From contig JAPTHN010000016.1 of assembly GCA_026936325.1 (NCBI GenBank), positions 124,001 through 188,000 of the forward strand: a stretch of DNA of 64,000 bases. Direction: 5' to 3'. Positions 31,608 through 43,440 of this stretch are shown piece after piece. A program made the position numbers and the translations under genes. This stretch comes from Platynereis dumerilii. Lineage: Eukaryota; Annelida; Polychaeta; Phyllodocida; Nereididae. Position 1 is the stretch's first letter. Every line of letters starts with the position of its first letter. The notes below the pieces were generated by a model that was given only the letters and a program-made list of their open reading frames with translations, did not search any database and was not told the origin of the DNA.

Positions 31608-34010
31608 GTCTTAGCTATTCTTATCATAAATTACAAATATGGAATATGGGTCTAAAAACATAAATTATAGATAAGATGTCTCCAACCAAAACCATTGTAA
31701 ATAGTAAGACTAAAACAAGGTTTATGCCAGTATATATATATATCTTTTAAGACTAAGCAAGTTGCAAGTTAATACAAAGGTTAAATGCTGGTCAAACTTT
31801 GAAGAACAATAGCTGTAAAGAAAAACAAAACAAAAGAAGCATGTCCCAACTCTGTGTACAGCCTGTATGGGCTACAAAAAGTCATATCTCAGCTTCTACT
31901 TGGCCTAAATTTTTTATTCAAATTGGAAATTTCTTTATTTGTTCACTATAAAACTACAAAGTTGGTGTCAATGCAGTTTGGACATATTTCTAAGAAAAAA
32001 GAAATTTTTTTGAAAAGTTGAGGGTGCTGTGCACTGCTTTTGTGCTCCTTTGTTCCTAGCTTTGGTGACTGGAGAGGATTAGTGACACAATGTTACATAA
32101 CATGAATGGCTGGAGGGGAGGGGTACAATGAAGCACAGACACAATGGCTCCAGGCCCATTCAACAAAAACTGGACCCCTTCCAATGATGACACTTTTACC
32201 CCCTAAACAATATTTCTTTAAAATGCTAAAAATACAATTGGAGTGAGTTTTAAAATGAATTAACAGACAGATTTATCCAATAATGTCTTAAAATGTAAAA
32301 TTACACACTGAAATTAGCAGAAATGGGGTTTGCATGCCAAGTAATCTTCTTTAATAACCCTCTATAAATGCATTGTGGTCTTATTGCCAGTCTGTCTTAT
32401 ATGTTCATATTTAATTTTCATTAAAGACCAAAATAAAAGTAAGCTGACAATACTTCATATGTTAAAATGTACATAACTGAGGTTAGATTTAAACCATTAA
32501 GTTAGAATTGAGAGTTTAAGCAGGGAAGACAATTACCCTGTGACATAACATTACATAATCAAGACTTCTCCAGTGCTCCATTCAACAAAAGCCAATCTGT
32601 CTGATTCATTCACATTTAATTGTCATGCAAACAACTAAATAAAAGGGGCTGACATTAATTTATCTTCTAAAATTTACATCACCAAGTTTAGATATTAACC
32701 ATAAAGTTATAATAAGTGGGAGTTAAAGATTTAGTGTCAACATTTTAAAATATTAACACACAAATGCATGTTTTTGAATATACTTAATTAATGCTTTGAA
32801 AGTCCACATAATTATATATGAAATTTATGTATTTCCTATTGATAATATTTCATGAGGAGAGGAAGAAATGTCAAATTTAGACATTATTGTGGCAAATTTG
32901 ATTGACCAGGGCCAATATTTACTGACATATGATTATCTGAAAATCCTTAATATTTATCTAATTTTGTTAATATTGACCTCTGCTACGAATAAAAATTTTC
33001 ATATTGTTCAAAATCAGCATCATGATGATGTGAAACATGTCAGGTTTATTTTGATATATACTCAGCAACTGGTAAGACATCAGAAGGAAATGGAGAGTAA
33101 ATAGACATTTTAATGATTTTTTGCATTTTTTCAATCATACATTTCAATGGAAAAAATTGCAACAACTCATGCAATGGTTGTGAATATTAGTCAATAGTGT
33201 GTCTCTAACTACAATAAGACCTAAAGTTAACTAACTTGCCCATTACCATTTGGCTTTTCATGCAGAAATGTTGGAAAATTGGGATTTTTTTCGAATTTTT
33301 TTGGTTTTTATAAAAATTCACAGGACCAACATTCCAACTGGTTAGAGATGTTTAAAGAGGCATAAGTTAGACACCTAATATTTCATAGATTTAACTTCAA
33401 AATTGACTGAATCATACAAGTTTAAAATAATAGTATTTTTTCATATTTTTGGTGAATTGTCGTCCGTTCAACTTTCTCAGAGCATTTAGACCCACAAAAA
33501 ACACTTCTTGGGTATTTAATACATACAATATGCAAATTTCAGTGTCAAAAGTACTGCAGTTTTTTAGTTCTGTCCCAGAAACAAAAAAAAAACAATTTTT
33601 CACATTTTTCAATGATAGTGAGAAAAGTATTAATGTCATGGGGATTGGACCTATGAAAGGCTCAACTGGGATAAAAGATACCATATTTACCCAAAAATGA
33701 TGAATATGCATGCCATAGTTTTGGCTTGACACCCAATACACAAAAAAATATTTTTTCACATTTTTCAATAATTGTGAGAAAAGTATTAATCTCATGTGGA
33801 TTAAACCACTAAAAGGCACAACTAGTATAAAAGATATAATAATGTCCCAAAAATGAAAAGTATACATTCCATAGTTTTGGCATTACTCCCAATACACAAG
33901 TGGGACGCCCGTTATCCGGACGCCCGCCCGCCCGCCCGCCCGCCGGACGGACAAATTTTCCCAAAGTAACTACAATACCCGTCGGCAATGTATACATTGC
34001 CGAGGGTAAA
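31608..34010 (+). mobile_element. 2.4-kb interspersed repeat, copy A (reference copy)
   Basis: This AT-rich unit occurs three times in the window: here, inverted at 47540-50665 (B), and at 57070-59637 (C). It starts TAGTCTTAGCTATTCTTATC after a TATC tract. It ends in two tandem segments of about 145 bp (near 33598-33735 and 33756-33898), a run of CCCG units, and the perfect 20-bp palindrome CGGCAATGTATACATTGCCG (33980-33999). Open frames inside are short and not conserved as protein. The superfamily is not identified. Confidence 0.8.
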
Positions 34011-34639
34011 AACATGATCCAAATCATATTTATGTGATGGTCATAAAGTGAAGCAATGCAGATATCCATTAAACTTTTAAATATTTCCAAAGTTATTTCC
34101 GACAACCGCTTTCAAAGATTTAGTGGAAGTTACAAAAACCACGCACATTTTTTTGTTTCTTTAATTTCTACTATAGTTTGGTGCTGTTTGCCCTGAAAAT
34201 TTGTGACATCACCTAAAACGCCTCTAGCTTCAATCCTATCAATAGGTAAACGCACCAAAAATGTAAGTTCGGATATAACCCTGGGGGGGGCCTCTCACCT
34301 AACCCGGGCTTCTTGCCCCGACCTACTCTATGTCTATTTGTGTATCTAAATCTATATCTCTATATTATATGAGGCCTCTATCATGATTGTCGGTGAATCT
34401 ATTCATTGATCTGTGCTTTGACAGATTTATCATTGATGTGAAGTGAAATTATTGTGTATATTATTTTGTTGACATCTATAAATATCACAATAGCTCACAA
34501 TTGATACATATGTCGTGTATGAAAGATTGTAAAGGTCAAAGAGATAGTTTAATTGGGTAATTCTCGGAATGAGGTGTGAGTTTGTGTATTGATAGGCTTC
34601 AAGGTGAATTGCACTTGTCACAGAGAGACATTTGTCTAA

Positions 34640-34965
34640 GGGCTATTCCTTTTAAAAACCTGGGGGGGGGGGTGGTCAGGTTGATTTATTTTTCGTATGA
34701 TGGATGTAGGGATCGGCAGAAATTCGCTTCAGATGTATGGTGGGATGCAAAAAGAAATCGCTTTAGATGTACGGGGGGGGGGGGCATTATCGCTCCATGA
34801 AGGCTTAGGCATTGTAACAATAAAATTTTTATTTGATGCATGTGGGGTGGGTAAAAAATTTGCATTTAATGCACGGGGTGTCGAAAATAATTCACTTTAG
34901 ATGCATGGGGGGGTCAAAAATGTAACCTGACCACCCCACCCCCAGGTTTTTAAATGGAATAGCCC
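34640..34965. mobile_element. PIF/Harbinger-like MITE, TIR GGGCTATTCC
   Basis: A 326-bp element with ends GGGCTATTCC(T/A)TTTAAAAACC in inverted orientation, flanked by TAA on both sides (34637-34639 and 34966-34968). A TAA/TTA 3-bp duplication fits PIF/Harbinger. The interior has repeated G-runs and a recurring (C/T)TTTAGATG(T/C)A motif. Confidence 0.75.
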
Positions 34966-35129
34966 TAAGTGACATGGAGTAATATAATTAAACTAAAGAA
35001 ATATTCATTAAATACAATACACTACATAAATAGACCCTGATGCACTTCCTCGTTTTGTTGATCATTTCAGTGCTTTCTCCATTGTCGTACTTATAACTTT
35101 ATAACAACATGGGTGTTTCGCCAGGTAAA

Positions 35130-37040
35130 TTCAAAATCAAACCAGTCTCGCAATCTTTCATCAAATGCGAGCTAGGCAAATTAAATGTCAATAAAGCAAC
35201 CGCCTCGACTGCATAGGACCAAGATTCTTAAATGACGGTGCGGAAGCACTAACCAAAATTGTCACACATTTGGTCAATTTATCAATTAACAACAAAATTG
35301 TTCCATCCTGCACCAGGCGTACCAAAGTTACTCCTATTTTCAAAAAAGGTTCCAAACTCGAAGTAGGCAATTAGGCTATAGGCCGGTTAGCATATTGACA
35401 ACTATATCCAAAATCTTGGAGAAAGCGGTTCACCATCAAGTCGAAAAATACTGCCGAGAAAGGAGATTGCTTTATATTATGCAATCTGGCTTTCGCAGCA
35501 TTATTCAACTAATTCATGTGTGGTATATTTACATGACTATATAAGATCTGAAATTGAGAAAGGAAAGTTTGTCGGAATGGCAATGCTGGACGTATAAAAA
35601 GCGTTTGATAGTGTCGACCATGAGTTATTATGTGAAAAAATACGTCTAGCAGGAATCGAGCCAGATTGGTTCAAATCTTACCTGGAAAACAGAAATCAAC
35701 AGGCTTTTGTAAATGGTTCCTACTCAAGCGACCAAACTATCAAATGCGGTGTACCCCAAGGAAGCATTCTAGGGCCATGGTGCTATCTCATATTTTGCAA
35801 CGACATGCCATCATGTACCAAATGCCAAATGATCATGTATGCTGATGATACTATCTTAATTACGAGTAGTAAAAACTTAGATGTAGTCTCCGCTGAATTA
35901 AGTGGCGAACTACAAAAGTGCTACCATTGGCTTACTGACAATAAATTGTCTATGCATAGAGGGAAAACAGAAGTCCTCGTTATGTCATCAAAAAGAAAAC
36001 AACGAAATATTAGTGATTTTCAAATTTCTATTGATAATCATACCACAACCCCTTCAGAAAATGTAAAATACCTGGGGTTAAAAATTAAAACAGAAAACAG
36101 AAGTCCTCGTTATGTCATCAAAAAGAAAACAACGAAATATTAGTGATTTTCAAATTTCTATTGATAATCATACCACAACCCCTTCAGAAAATGTAAAATA
36201 CCTGGGGTTAAAAATTAACAGCTCCTTGACGGGGCAAGAAATTGTCAATTCTATTGTCAGTAAGTCAACGAATCGCCTTAAGTTTCTCTATAGACACAGG
36301 GAGTTGTTAAATGCCACAACCCGTAAAAAACTAGTTAAATCTCTAGTATTGTGTCACTTTGACTATGCAATTGCTGCGTGGTATATGGCGTTGCGTAAGA
36401 CCAACAAAAGACGACTACAGGTGGCACAGAACAAGGCAGTTTGTTTCATGATCAGCTTAGGTCCTCGTGAACGCATTGGTCAAACAGAACTAGATAGGGC
36501 TGGTATACTCTGTGTTAATGATCGAGCAAGACAGATGATCCTCCATATGATGTATGACGTATTTCATAATGCAGCGCCTGAATACTTATGTAAACAATTC
36601 CACATTAATAATGGCAGATACTTAACAAGATCAAACCAAAATTGTGTTATTGTTCCAAGGGCAAGAGGCATAGCAGCATTTAATTTCAGCACAGTCGGTG
36701 CAAAGGAATGGAACAACCTGCCTAACAGCATTAAATTATCATCCAGTAAAGACAGCTTTAAAAAATCTGTAAGATCATTTCTAAAAATTCAGGCCCACTC
36801 AATTGAAAATCTGGACTTTATTTATTACAGTAACTATAATTATTCTCGTTGCACCTGTATATGTTACTACACAATTTCTGTCTAAGCACACTCCCCTGTA
36901 GTGCACATTTTTTTTGAAGCTCGCCATGTTCACCAAATGGACCACAGTGGAAATAAGCTTCATAGCTTTTCTGTGCAATCCATGGTGAGGGCGTATTTAC
37001 TATTTATATGCTCTTACTGAATAAATCAAATCAAATCAAA
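35130..37040 (+). pseudogene. Decayed LINE (reverse transcriptase to 3' tail)
   Basis: The plus strand carries a broken reverse transcriptase. KVTPIFKKGSKLE lies near 35325, VDHELL near 35615, CGVPQGSILGP near 35750, the catalytic YADD near 35828, and the C-terminal GAKEWNNLPNSIK near 36700. Several stops and frame changes interrupt it. The element is 5'-truncated at about 35130. The 3' end is AATAAATCAAATCAAATC, an (AAATC)n tail. A 130-bp tandem duplication (35963-36222) lies in the coding part; because 130 is not a multiple of three, it shifts the frame, and the frame from 36112 to 36885 (257 codons) begins in its second unit. The tail and sequence differ from the 15480-21783 LINE, so this is a different CR1/L2/Jockey-like lineage. 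Confidence 0.88.
35963..36222 (+). repeat. 130-bp tandem duplication inside the LINE fragment
   Basis: The segment with AAGTCCTCGTTATGTCATCA at 35971 repeats at 36101 almost without change, indicating a recent local duplication. Confidence 0.9.
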
Positions 37041-38035
37041 AAATTCTGGCAACAGACAATCACAAAGGTGTGTTGCAGTTTGGCTGTAGTGAATGATATA
37101 GGCTTAATGGTGCGAAAATGTTGGATCTTTTGATCCCCTTTAGTTTCGTAGTAGGCCTAAATTGTATAAAATGAATTAACACTGAAAATTACGATTCTTT
37201 CTCGTTCATACTTACCTGATCCCCCTCATTAATAAATACTGGATCCCTTCTGTAATTCCTCCCTTTCACTGCTGTTCCCCCTATAAATTGTAATGGACTC
37301 GTCCGTCACGCGTCACACGTGACCTCAACGAGGAGCGCCAGTTCCTTCTAAGCAGCGTCGCCAGTAGGACGCTCCTCTGCTTTCTCAGTCATTTATTGAT
37401 ATATTAAAAGGATTTGACAACGAAAAGCAAAAACCAAGGTTGATGTCATTCAGATTAGCTAAATTGGGGTATCCTTGTATTAGAGTCTGTGCTGAGCAAG
37501 GAAAAGATCCCTCACATGGGGTAAATGTGTAGCATGTTGAGGACTCCTGCCCTCTCTCGCATTTCATCAATGTAACCTTGTGAGTAGCCACAACAGGCCA
37601 TTCAGGGCTGTGCTTACCATATCTATCGATATATTCATCTGTCTATTCATCATTCTTATGCTAATTACCGCCCATGCTATGCATAGGGCGGTATTGCTTC
37701 TGTCCCGAAATCCCATGAAGGGGTGAAATTATCAGTGCTCTGGCCTAAACCTGCCCTGTGTGGAAGATCTAATCATATGTACACTGTATATTGCATTAAT
37801 GGCATCGTAGATGTGCACAACGGATCGTTTTTCAAGTTAAATTGAACATGAAGCATATTTGTTGACCATCTTTCTTGTCTGGCGCAAGGCAGCTCAGGCT
37901 TACTTTGCGCCGCCATTTTCTCGTGTATTTGCGGTAGGCCTATCTGTTGAGCCAATGTAAATTTAAGACCTGTCCTGCCTCACTTAAGATTTCAGTGTCA
38001 AATTTGTGAACTATAGTACCCAGATATATTATCTC
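37041..38035. other. Mostly unrecognised stretch
   Basis: No gene was seen. At about 37666-37693, TACCGCCCATGC and GCATAGGGCGGTA form a palindrome resembling the terminal palindromes at 33980 and 63701, so it may mark the end of a related element. No boundaries could be fixed. Confidence 0.4.
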
Positions 38036-38039
38036 AAAG

Positions 38040-39715
38040 AAATTAGTCCCTCCATAAATAAATTAGTCCCTCCATAAATACTATACATATTCAATCCAGT
38101 GTAAAAAAATCCTGATATATTACATTGATTTATTAGATTTATTACACAGATAGGAAGGAAGGAATGAAGGGAGTAAGGAAGTACATAGGACAGAAGGAAG
38201 GAAGGAAATAAAGGAAGGAAGAAAGGAAGGAAGAAAGGAATGAAGGAAGAAACGAAGGGAGGAACAAAGGAAGGCAGGAAGGAAGGGGGAAGGAAGAAAG
38301 AAAGGAAGTAAGAAAGGAAGTAAGAAAGGAAGGAAGAAAGGAAGCAAGAAAGGAAGCAAGAAAGGAAGCAAGAAAGGAAGGAAGAAACAAAGGAAGGAAT
38401 GGAGGAAGGAAGGAAGGATGGAATGAATGAATGAAGGAAGGAAAAGAGGAAGGAAGGATCGAAGGAAGGAAGCGCAGGAAGGAAGGAAGAAAGGAAGGAA
38501 GGAACAAAGGGAGGAAGGAATGAAGGAAGGAATGAAGGGAGTAACAAAGGACGGAATGAAGGAACAAAGGAAGGAAGGAACAAAGGGAGGAAGGAATGAA
38601 GAAAGGAACAAAGGAAGAAAGGAACGAAAGAAGGAACGAAGGAAGGAAGAAACAAAGGAAGGAACAAAGGAACGAACAAAGGAAGGAATGAAGGAAGGAA
38701 TGAATGAAGAAAGGAAGGAACAAAGGAAGGAAGCATGGAAGTAAGGAAGGAAGAAAGAAACGAAGGAGGAATACAGGAAGGAACGAAGGAACAAAACAAA
38801 GAATGAAGGAATGAAGGAAGAAAGGAAGGAAGAAAGGAATGAAGGAATGAAGGAAGGAGTGGAGGAAGCAAGGAAGGCAGGTATGAAGGAAGGAACAAAG
38901 GAAGTAAGGAAGGAAGGAAAAAAGAAAGAAAGGAACGAAGGAATGAAGGAAGGAATGGAGGAAGGCATGAAGGAAGGAACGAAGGAATCTAGGGCGAAAA
39001 GAAAGAAGTAGTATCTGAAAGAAATTAATCCCTCCATAATTACTGTACATATTCAATCCAGTGTAAAAAAATCTTGATAAATTACATTGATTTATTAGAT
39101 TTATTACACAGATAGGAAGGAAGGAATGAAGGGAGTAAGGAAGGGAGAAACAAAGGAAGGCAGGAAGGAAGGCAGGAAGGAAGGGGGGAAGGAAGGAAGA
39201 AAGGAAGGAGGAAAGGAACAAAGAAAGGAAGGAAGAAAGGAAAAAGGAAGAAAGGAAGGAAGAAAGGAAGGAAGAAAGGGAGGAAGAAAGGAAGGAAGGA
39301 ATGAAGGAAGGAATGAAGGAATGAATGAAGGAAGAAACAAAGGAAGGAACGAAGGAATGAACGAAGGAAGGAATGAATGAAGGAATGAAGGAATGAATGA
39401 AGAAAGGAAGGAACAAAGGAAGTAGGCATTGAAGTAAGGAAGGAAGAAAGGAACGAAGGAGGAACACAGGAAGGAACGAAGGAACAAACAAAGAAACGAA
39501 GGAACGAAGGTAGGAAGAAAGGAAGGAAGGACTGAAGGAAGGAATGGAGGAAGGAAGGCAGGTATGAAGGAAGGAACAAAGGAAGTAAGGAAGGAAGGAA
39601 AAAAGAAAGAAAGGAACGAAGGAATGAAGGAAGGAATGGAGGAAGGCATGAAGGAAGGAACGAAGGAATCTAGGGTGAAAAGAAAGAAATAGAAAGGAAA
39701 GCAAGAAAGGAAGGA
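38040..39715 (+). repeat. Duplicated GGAAGGAAT-rich array
   Basis: Two tandem units of nearly 1 kb (from about 38040 and about 39023) each begin CCTCCATAA(A/T)TACT with a TTACACAGATAGGAAGG lead, continue as AAGG/GAAT repeats, and end TCTAGGG(C/T)GAAAAGAAAG. The long Phe/Leu/Pro/Ser frames on the minus strand (up to 529 codons) are translations of this repeat. A (GATA)n tract follows at 39713-39768. Confidence 0.95.
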
Positions 39716-39769
39716 TAGATAGATAGTACACGTAGATAGACAGATAGACAGATAGATAGATAGATAGGG

Positions 39770-41175
39770 CACTTAATATGACCAGCCAGGTAATTAACGT
39801 AGGCTGCAGGAAAAACTAAATTGTTTCTTATTTTTCCCATCCACCATACTATACATAATACTGACAGAGCTTGTGCATGGGCGCCAGATGTTTCCTCACT
39901 AATGTTTCAAAAGTCATAACTGCCATAAGACCAGATACATGTATTAGATGTCATTCAAATTTCAGAGAAATTATGATTGGTGTTTGCAATTTGTGAAGGA
40001 GGGGTTAGGTTTCCAGCTTCATTGGGAAATATAATGACCCTTCACAAGTTTTAATTGCACTCATTTTCATTGACTTAAATACCAGACATTGTTTCTTAAC
40101 CTGTGGATAAAAATGACAAGCAAATTGGCTGCTGAGGTCAAAGAAAAGATTAGAAATTTAGATAAATCTAAGTCGCATGGGGACCTTTTGTGATGATGGA
40201 TGGCTGTTTAAAATGTTGAAATTAGCATTAATACATTTCTTATGAATCTTCTGTTGATCTTCATTTCTCTTCAGTAGGCATTTAGTACGGGCGGGTTTCG
40301 GGTTTGCCCAAACCCGGCCCGTAGGCTTGGGCCGAGCTTGGGCCGCAAATTGTTTAAATTTCCGGGGTATGAGCCGGGCCCGGGCCTAACAACTCCGGGC
40401 TTGGGCCAGGCTCGGGCTCAGGAAAAAGGGACCGGGCTTGGGCCGGGCCTACATTCTCTTCTTAATTCCGGGCCGACATTCTCTTCTTAATTCCGGGCCG
40501 GACCGGGTACGGTCTTGACTCCGAAAAGTCGGGCCTGGCTTGGGCCTAGTTTTTAGGCCCGTGCAGGGCTCTAATGGGCGGTGCTGCAACTCTAAGAGTG
40601 CTTGTTTCCAATCACTTTGATCCATGGACCAGAAATATTGTTGCGCTGTAATTTTGTTATATATAAGATGAGCTGGCTCATAAAAGGACAACAAATTTCC
40701 AGAACATGCCTAGTAAAAGGGAATATAATTTTTCTTAATTCTTTGGTGAAATTCACTTGGAAGCATAAGTAGAAGGTGGGATTTTAGAGGAATTTTAAAA
40801 GAAAAAATGTAAGTTTTTGCTGTCAGGATTTCATATCACTCAATGGGATTTATGTAAAAAGTGTCAACATACATCTTTAGAGCAACTAGTCAGTAACATT
40901 TTGCAACAAACCCCATTACAATTGGTTAACTAGTAGAAAAGTTACAGACATTTTACTAAAAAACATCGAATTTGAGAAAAGCCTTAAAAACCTTCCCTTT
41001 AGTCTACATATTTCAATGAGTGGGGGAGGTACAAAAGTTTCCATATCTAGATAAGTATGCAAGATAATTAAGTTCTGTTTGAAACACTGTATAGTGCTAT
41101 GCTTCTGTGATGATATATCAGAAAATAGAAAAAATAGACATTTTCGACCTGCGACGCAAAATGGACCAGTTCATG
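39770..41175. other. Mostly unrecognised stretch with one GC-rich repeat
   Basis: 40283-40573 is a GC-rich segment of GGGCTTGGGCC/CCGGGCC words ending GCAGGGCTCTA, which resembles a hAT-type end; the left end does not match, so it may be truncated. CGACATTCTCTTCTTAATTC is duplicated near 40450-40495. Nothing else was recognised. Confidence 0.4.
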
Positions 41176-41177
41176 AT

Positions 41178-41852
41178 GCATGACCATCTAGGATGAAAAT
41201 TTCAATAATTCATGAAATTGTGTGTAAGTAAACAAAGGACAAACTTACCACTGGGCAATGCCGATCTGCAGTGCCACTGCAATCTCACCTGCACTGGTGT
41301 CCATGAGTGCAAAAACCATTTTAGAAAGTCCTAAACTAACCCGAGATGATTTAGCAAAAGATCTAAAAGCAGTTTACTACTTTACCAATAAGAGGAAATG
41401 ACCAGTACAATATGTCTCGGCAAGCTGAGATGATGCAGTGCGGCCATAATGCCTCTGTTGCAGAAGAATCTTGCCAAAGCTTGCTTAGAATTTATAATTG
41501 ATCATGTGGAACTATTTTACTGAAAATTGGGGACAATTCTAAACAAGCTTCGGCATGATTCTTCTGCAACAGAGGGACTATGACAGCAGTGCATCAAGTC
41601 GGCCTACTGTGACATATTGTATTGGTCATTATCTCATGCTGGCAATGTTGCGAACTACTATCAGAGATTTTGCTCACTCAACGTTGGTTTGTCTAGAATT
41701 TTCTAAAATGATTTTTGCACTGACGGACACCTGTGTAGGTTAGATTGTCGTGGCACAGCAGAACAGCATGTTCCAGTGGTGATTTCTTCCTTTGTTTACT
41801 TACATACAACGGCATAAATTATTGAAATTTCACCCCTAGATCATTATATAGG
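41178..41852. repeat. 670-bp foldback repeat with ~330-bp arms
   Basis: The left arm includes GTAAGTAAACAAAGGA, CATTTTAGAAA and CTCTGTTGCAGAAGAATC (41449-41467). The right arm carries their complements in mirrored order: GATTCTTCTGCAACAGAGG near 41558, TTTCTAAAATG near 41701 and TCCTTTGTTTACTTAC near 41788. The centre is near 41512. Arms are moderately diverged. No coding frame is supported. Confidence 0.8.
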
Positions 41853-42059
41853 ATCTGTTTACCACACCAGACTAGTGTCAGTCAAAAAAGATGTCTCTAG
41901 TGTCTTGGGATACTTTTTTTAAGCAGCGCATCCGCAAAATGAAGAAATTACCAAAAAATTACAGGAGGAGTCATTGAGGGCATTCAAAACTAAAACAAAA
42001 TTGGGGGAACCAGTGGAAATAGGTTTTTATGGTAATACATTTTAGTTATAGTAGTTTTC

Positions 42060-42308
42060 CAAGTGTTAGTTTTGTAAAAGTTTGGTGATAGACCCTTTGC
42101 AAACGAAGGGGTCAAATACTTATTTCCGAAGACTATTGGGATTCTTATGCAAATATATTACATAATGCTTCTTTCATTTAATTTTTGTACATTACCTCTC
42201 TTCCAATGTTGGACCAGATCTACCTGAGAAATTTCAGATTTTTGTAGCAAGCGTAAGTGCCCAAACTAGAAAATATGGTAGGGGGTCAAATACTTATTTT
42301 CCTCACTG
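42060..42308. mobile_element. Tc1/mariner-like element end
   Basis: The segment ends GGGTCAAATACTTATTTTCC then CTCACTG followed by TA, the familiar Tc1-like terminus (CAGTGAGG in complement). A second GGGGTCAAATACTTATTTCC lies inside at about 42098. The left terminus and transposase were not found, so this is a remnant. Confidence 0.6.
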
Positions 42309-42756
42309 TATCTGACCCAGAGATGTACAGATATGTGGGAATAACCTTTATCAAACATCTGATGCCACCAACCTGTGAGTGAACTATCAGGTCAGTTGGG
42401 AAGAGCTGTGTTATTAGATGACACAGAGTCAAGTCAGACTAGCACGTTTTGTCTCCATTCCTGGGATTTGATGGCGAAGCTGGAAGGTTACGGCTAACAT
42501 ACCATCAAGTTGGTTGATCTAAGTCCTAGTCACAGTAAGTTGTCTAATTCAGACCTGAACACTGGGATGGCTTCTTTATTGGCTTTATTGCTTTACCTCA
42601 CTTTAGCGTACGAAAGTATAGTCATGCCTAATTATTTAATTGGTATGGAATTGGTTAACAAATCAATTATTATTGCTTATGGAGATGGAAATAAATTGTA
42701 CAACCTGTTGTAAATAATTCAGTTACCTACCAATCCAGTACATTTAAATTTCTTCC

Positions 42757-43440
42757 TGCAATTCTGCAATTCTGCAATAAATTCTGCAGTTTGGAAGGAA
42801 ATTGCAGAATTCTGCAATTCTGCAATAAATTCTGATGTTTGGGAGTGAAACTGCAGAATTCTGCAATTCTGCAATAAATTCTGCAGTTTGGAAGGAAATT
42901 GCAGAATTCTGCAATTCTGAAATAAATTCTGCAGTTTGGGAGTGAAACTGCAGAATTCTGCAATTCTGCAATAAATTCTGCAGTTTTGGAGGAAACTGCA
43001 GAATTCTGCAATTCTGCAATAAATTCTGCAGTTTGGAAGGAAATTGCAGAATTCTGCAATTCTGCAATAAATTCTGCAGTTTGGGAGTGAAACTGCAGAA
43101 TTCTGCAATTCTGCAATAAATTCTGCAGTTGGTTAGGGGGGGGGGGGAGAGGAGTAGCGGTTCGGGGGTCGGTTGGGAGGTCTGAGGTTTTGATGCTCAC
43201 CTGTCCCAGCAGCTTTCTGAATAGTTTCTGCAGCAGAATCTGTAGTTCTGTAGGAATTCTGCAGCTTGGGAGATTTTATGCACTTCTGCAGGTAGGTAGC
43301 TGAATATTCTGCAGTTTCAAATAAACCTGCAGCATTCTGCAATTCTGCAATGAATTCTGCAGTTTGGGAGTGAAACTGCAGAATTCTGCAATTCTGCAAT
43401 AAATTCTGCAGTTTGGGAGTGAAATTGCAGAATTCTTCAA
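42757..43440 (+). repeat. 48/49-bp satellite, TGCAGAATT type, forward block
   Basis: Units of 48 or 49 bp built around GCAGAATTCTGCAATTCTGC then AATAAATTCTGCAG lie in tandem at 42757-43129 and again at 43325-43438, with a G-rich spacer between. Units alternate a GGAAGGAAATT and a GGGAGTGAAACT variant. The unit is itself palindromic (GCAGAATTCTGC). Frames here are artefacts. Confidence 0.9.

Larger units (their letters stand above)
25742..34328. mobile_element. Possible 8.6-kb element with GAGTAGGTCGGGGCAAG termini
   Basis: GAGTAGGTCGGGGCAAG at 25742 returns as its exact complement ending at 34328, and both ends abut TA. Further C/G-run blocks near each end (GGGCAAGAAGCCC at 25948 and GGGCTTCTTGCCCC at 34305) strengthen the match. 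The span holds several younger insertions (SINE, hAT-like element, the 28742 element, repeat copy A). The two ends could instead belong to separate copies of one family, so the single-element reading is tentative. No transposase was seen. Confidence 0.45.

Noticed and set aside
33412-33867. 151-codon minus-strand frame with two internal repeats, also partly present at 47517-47732 and 59120-59374
   Set aside because: Falls inside the 2.4-kb interspersed repeat and merely reflects its tandem 145-bp DNA segments; the frame breaks in the other copies.
38029-39772. Phe/Leu/Pro/Ser-rich frames up to 529 codons on the minus strand and Lys/Glu/Arg-rich frames on the plus strand
   Set aside because: Products of the GGAA/GAAT array; no stops arise because of the tetranucleotide composition.
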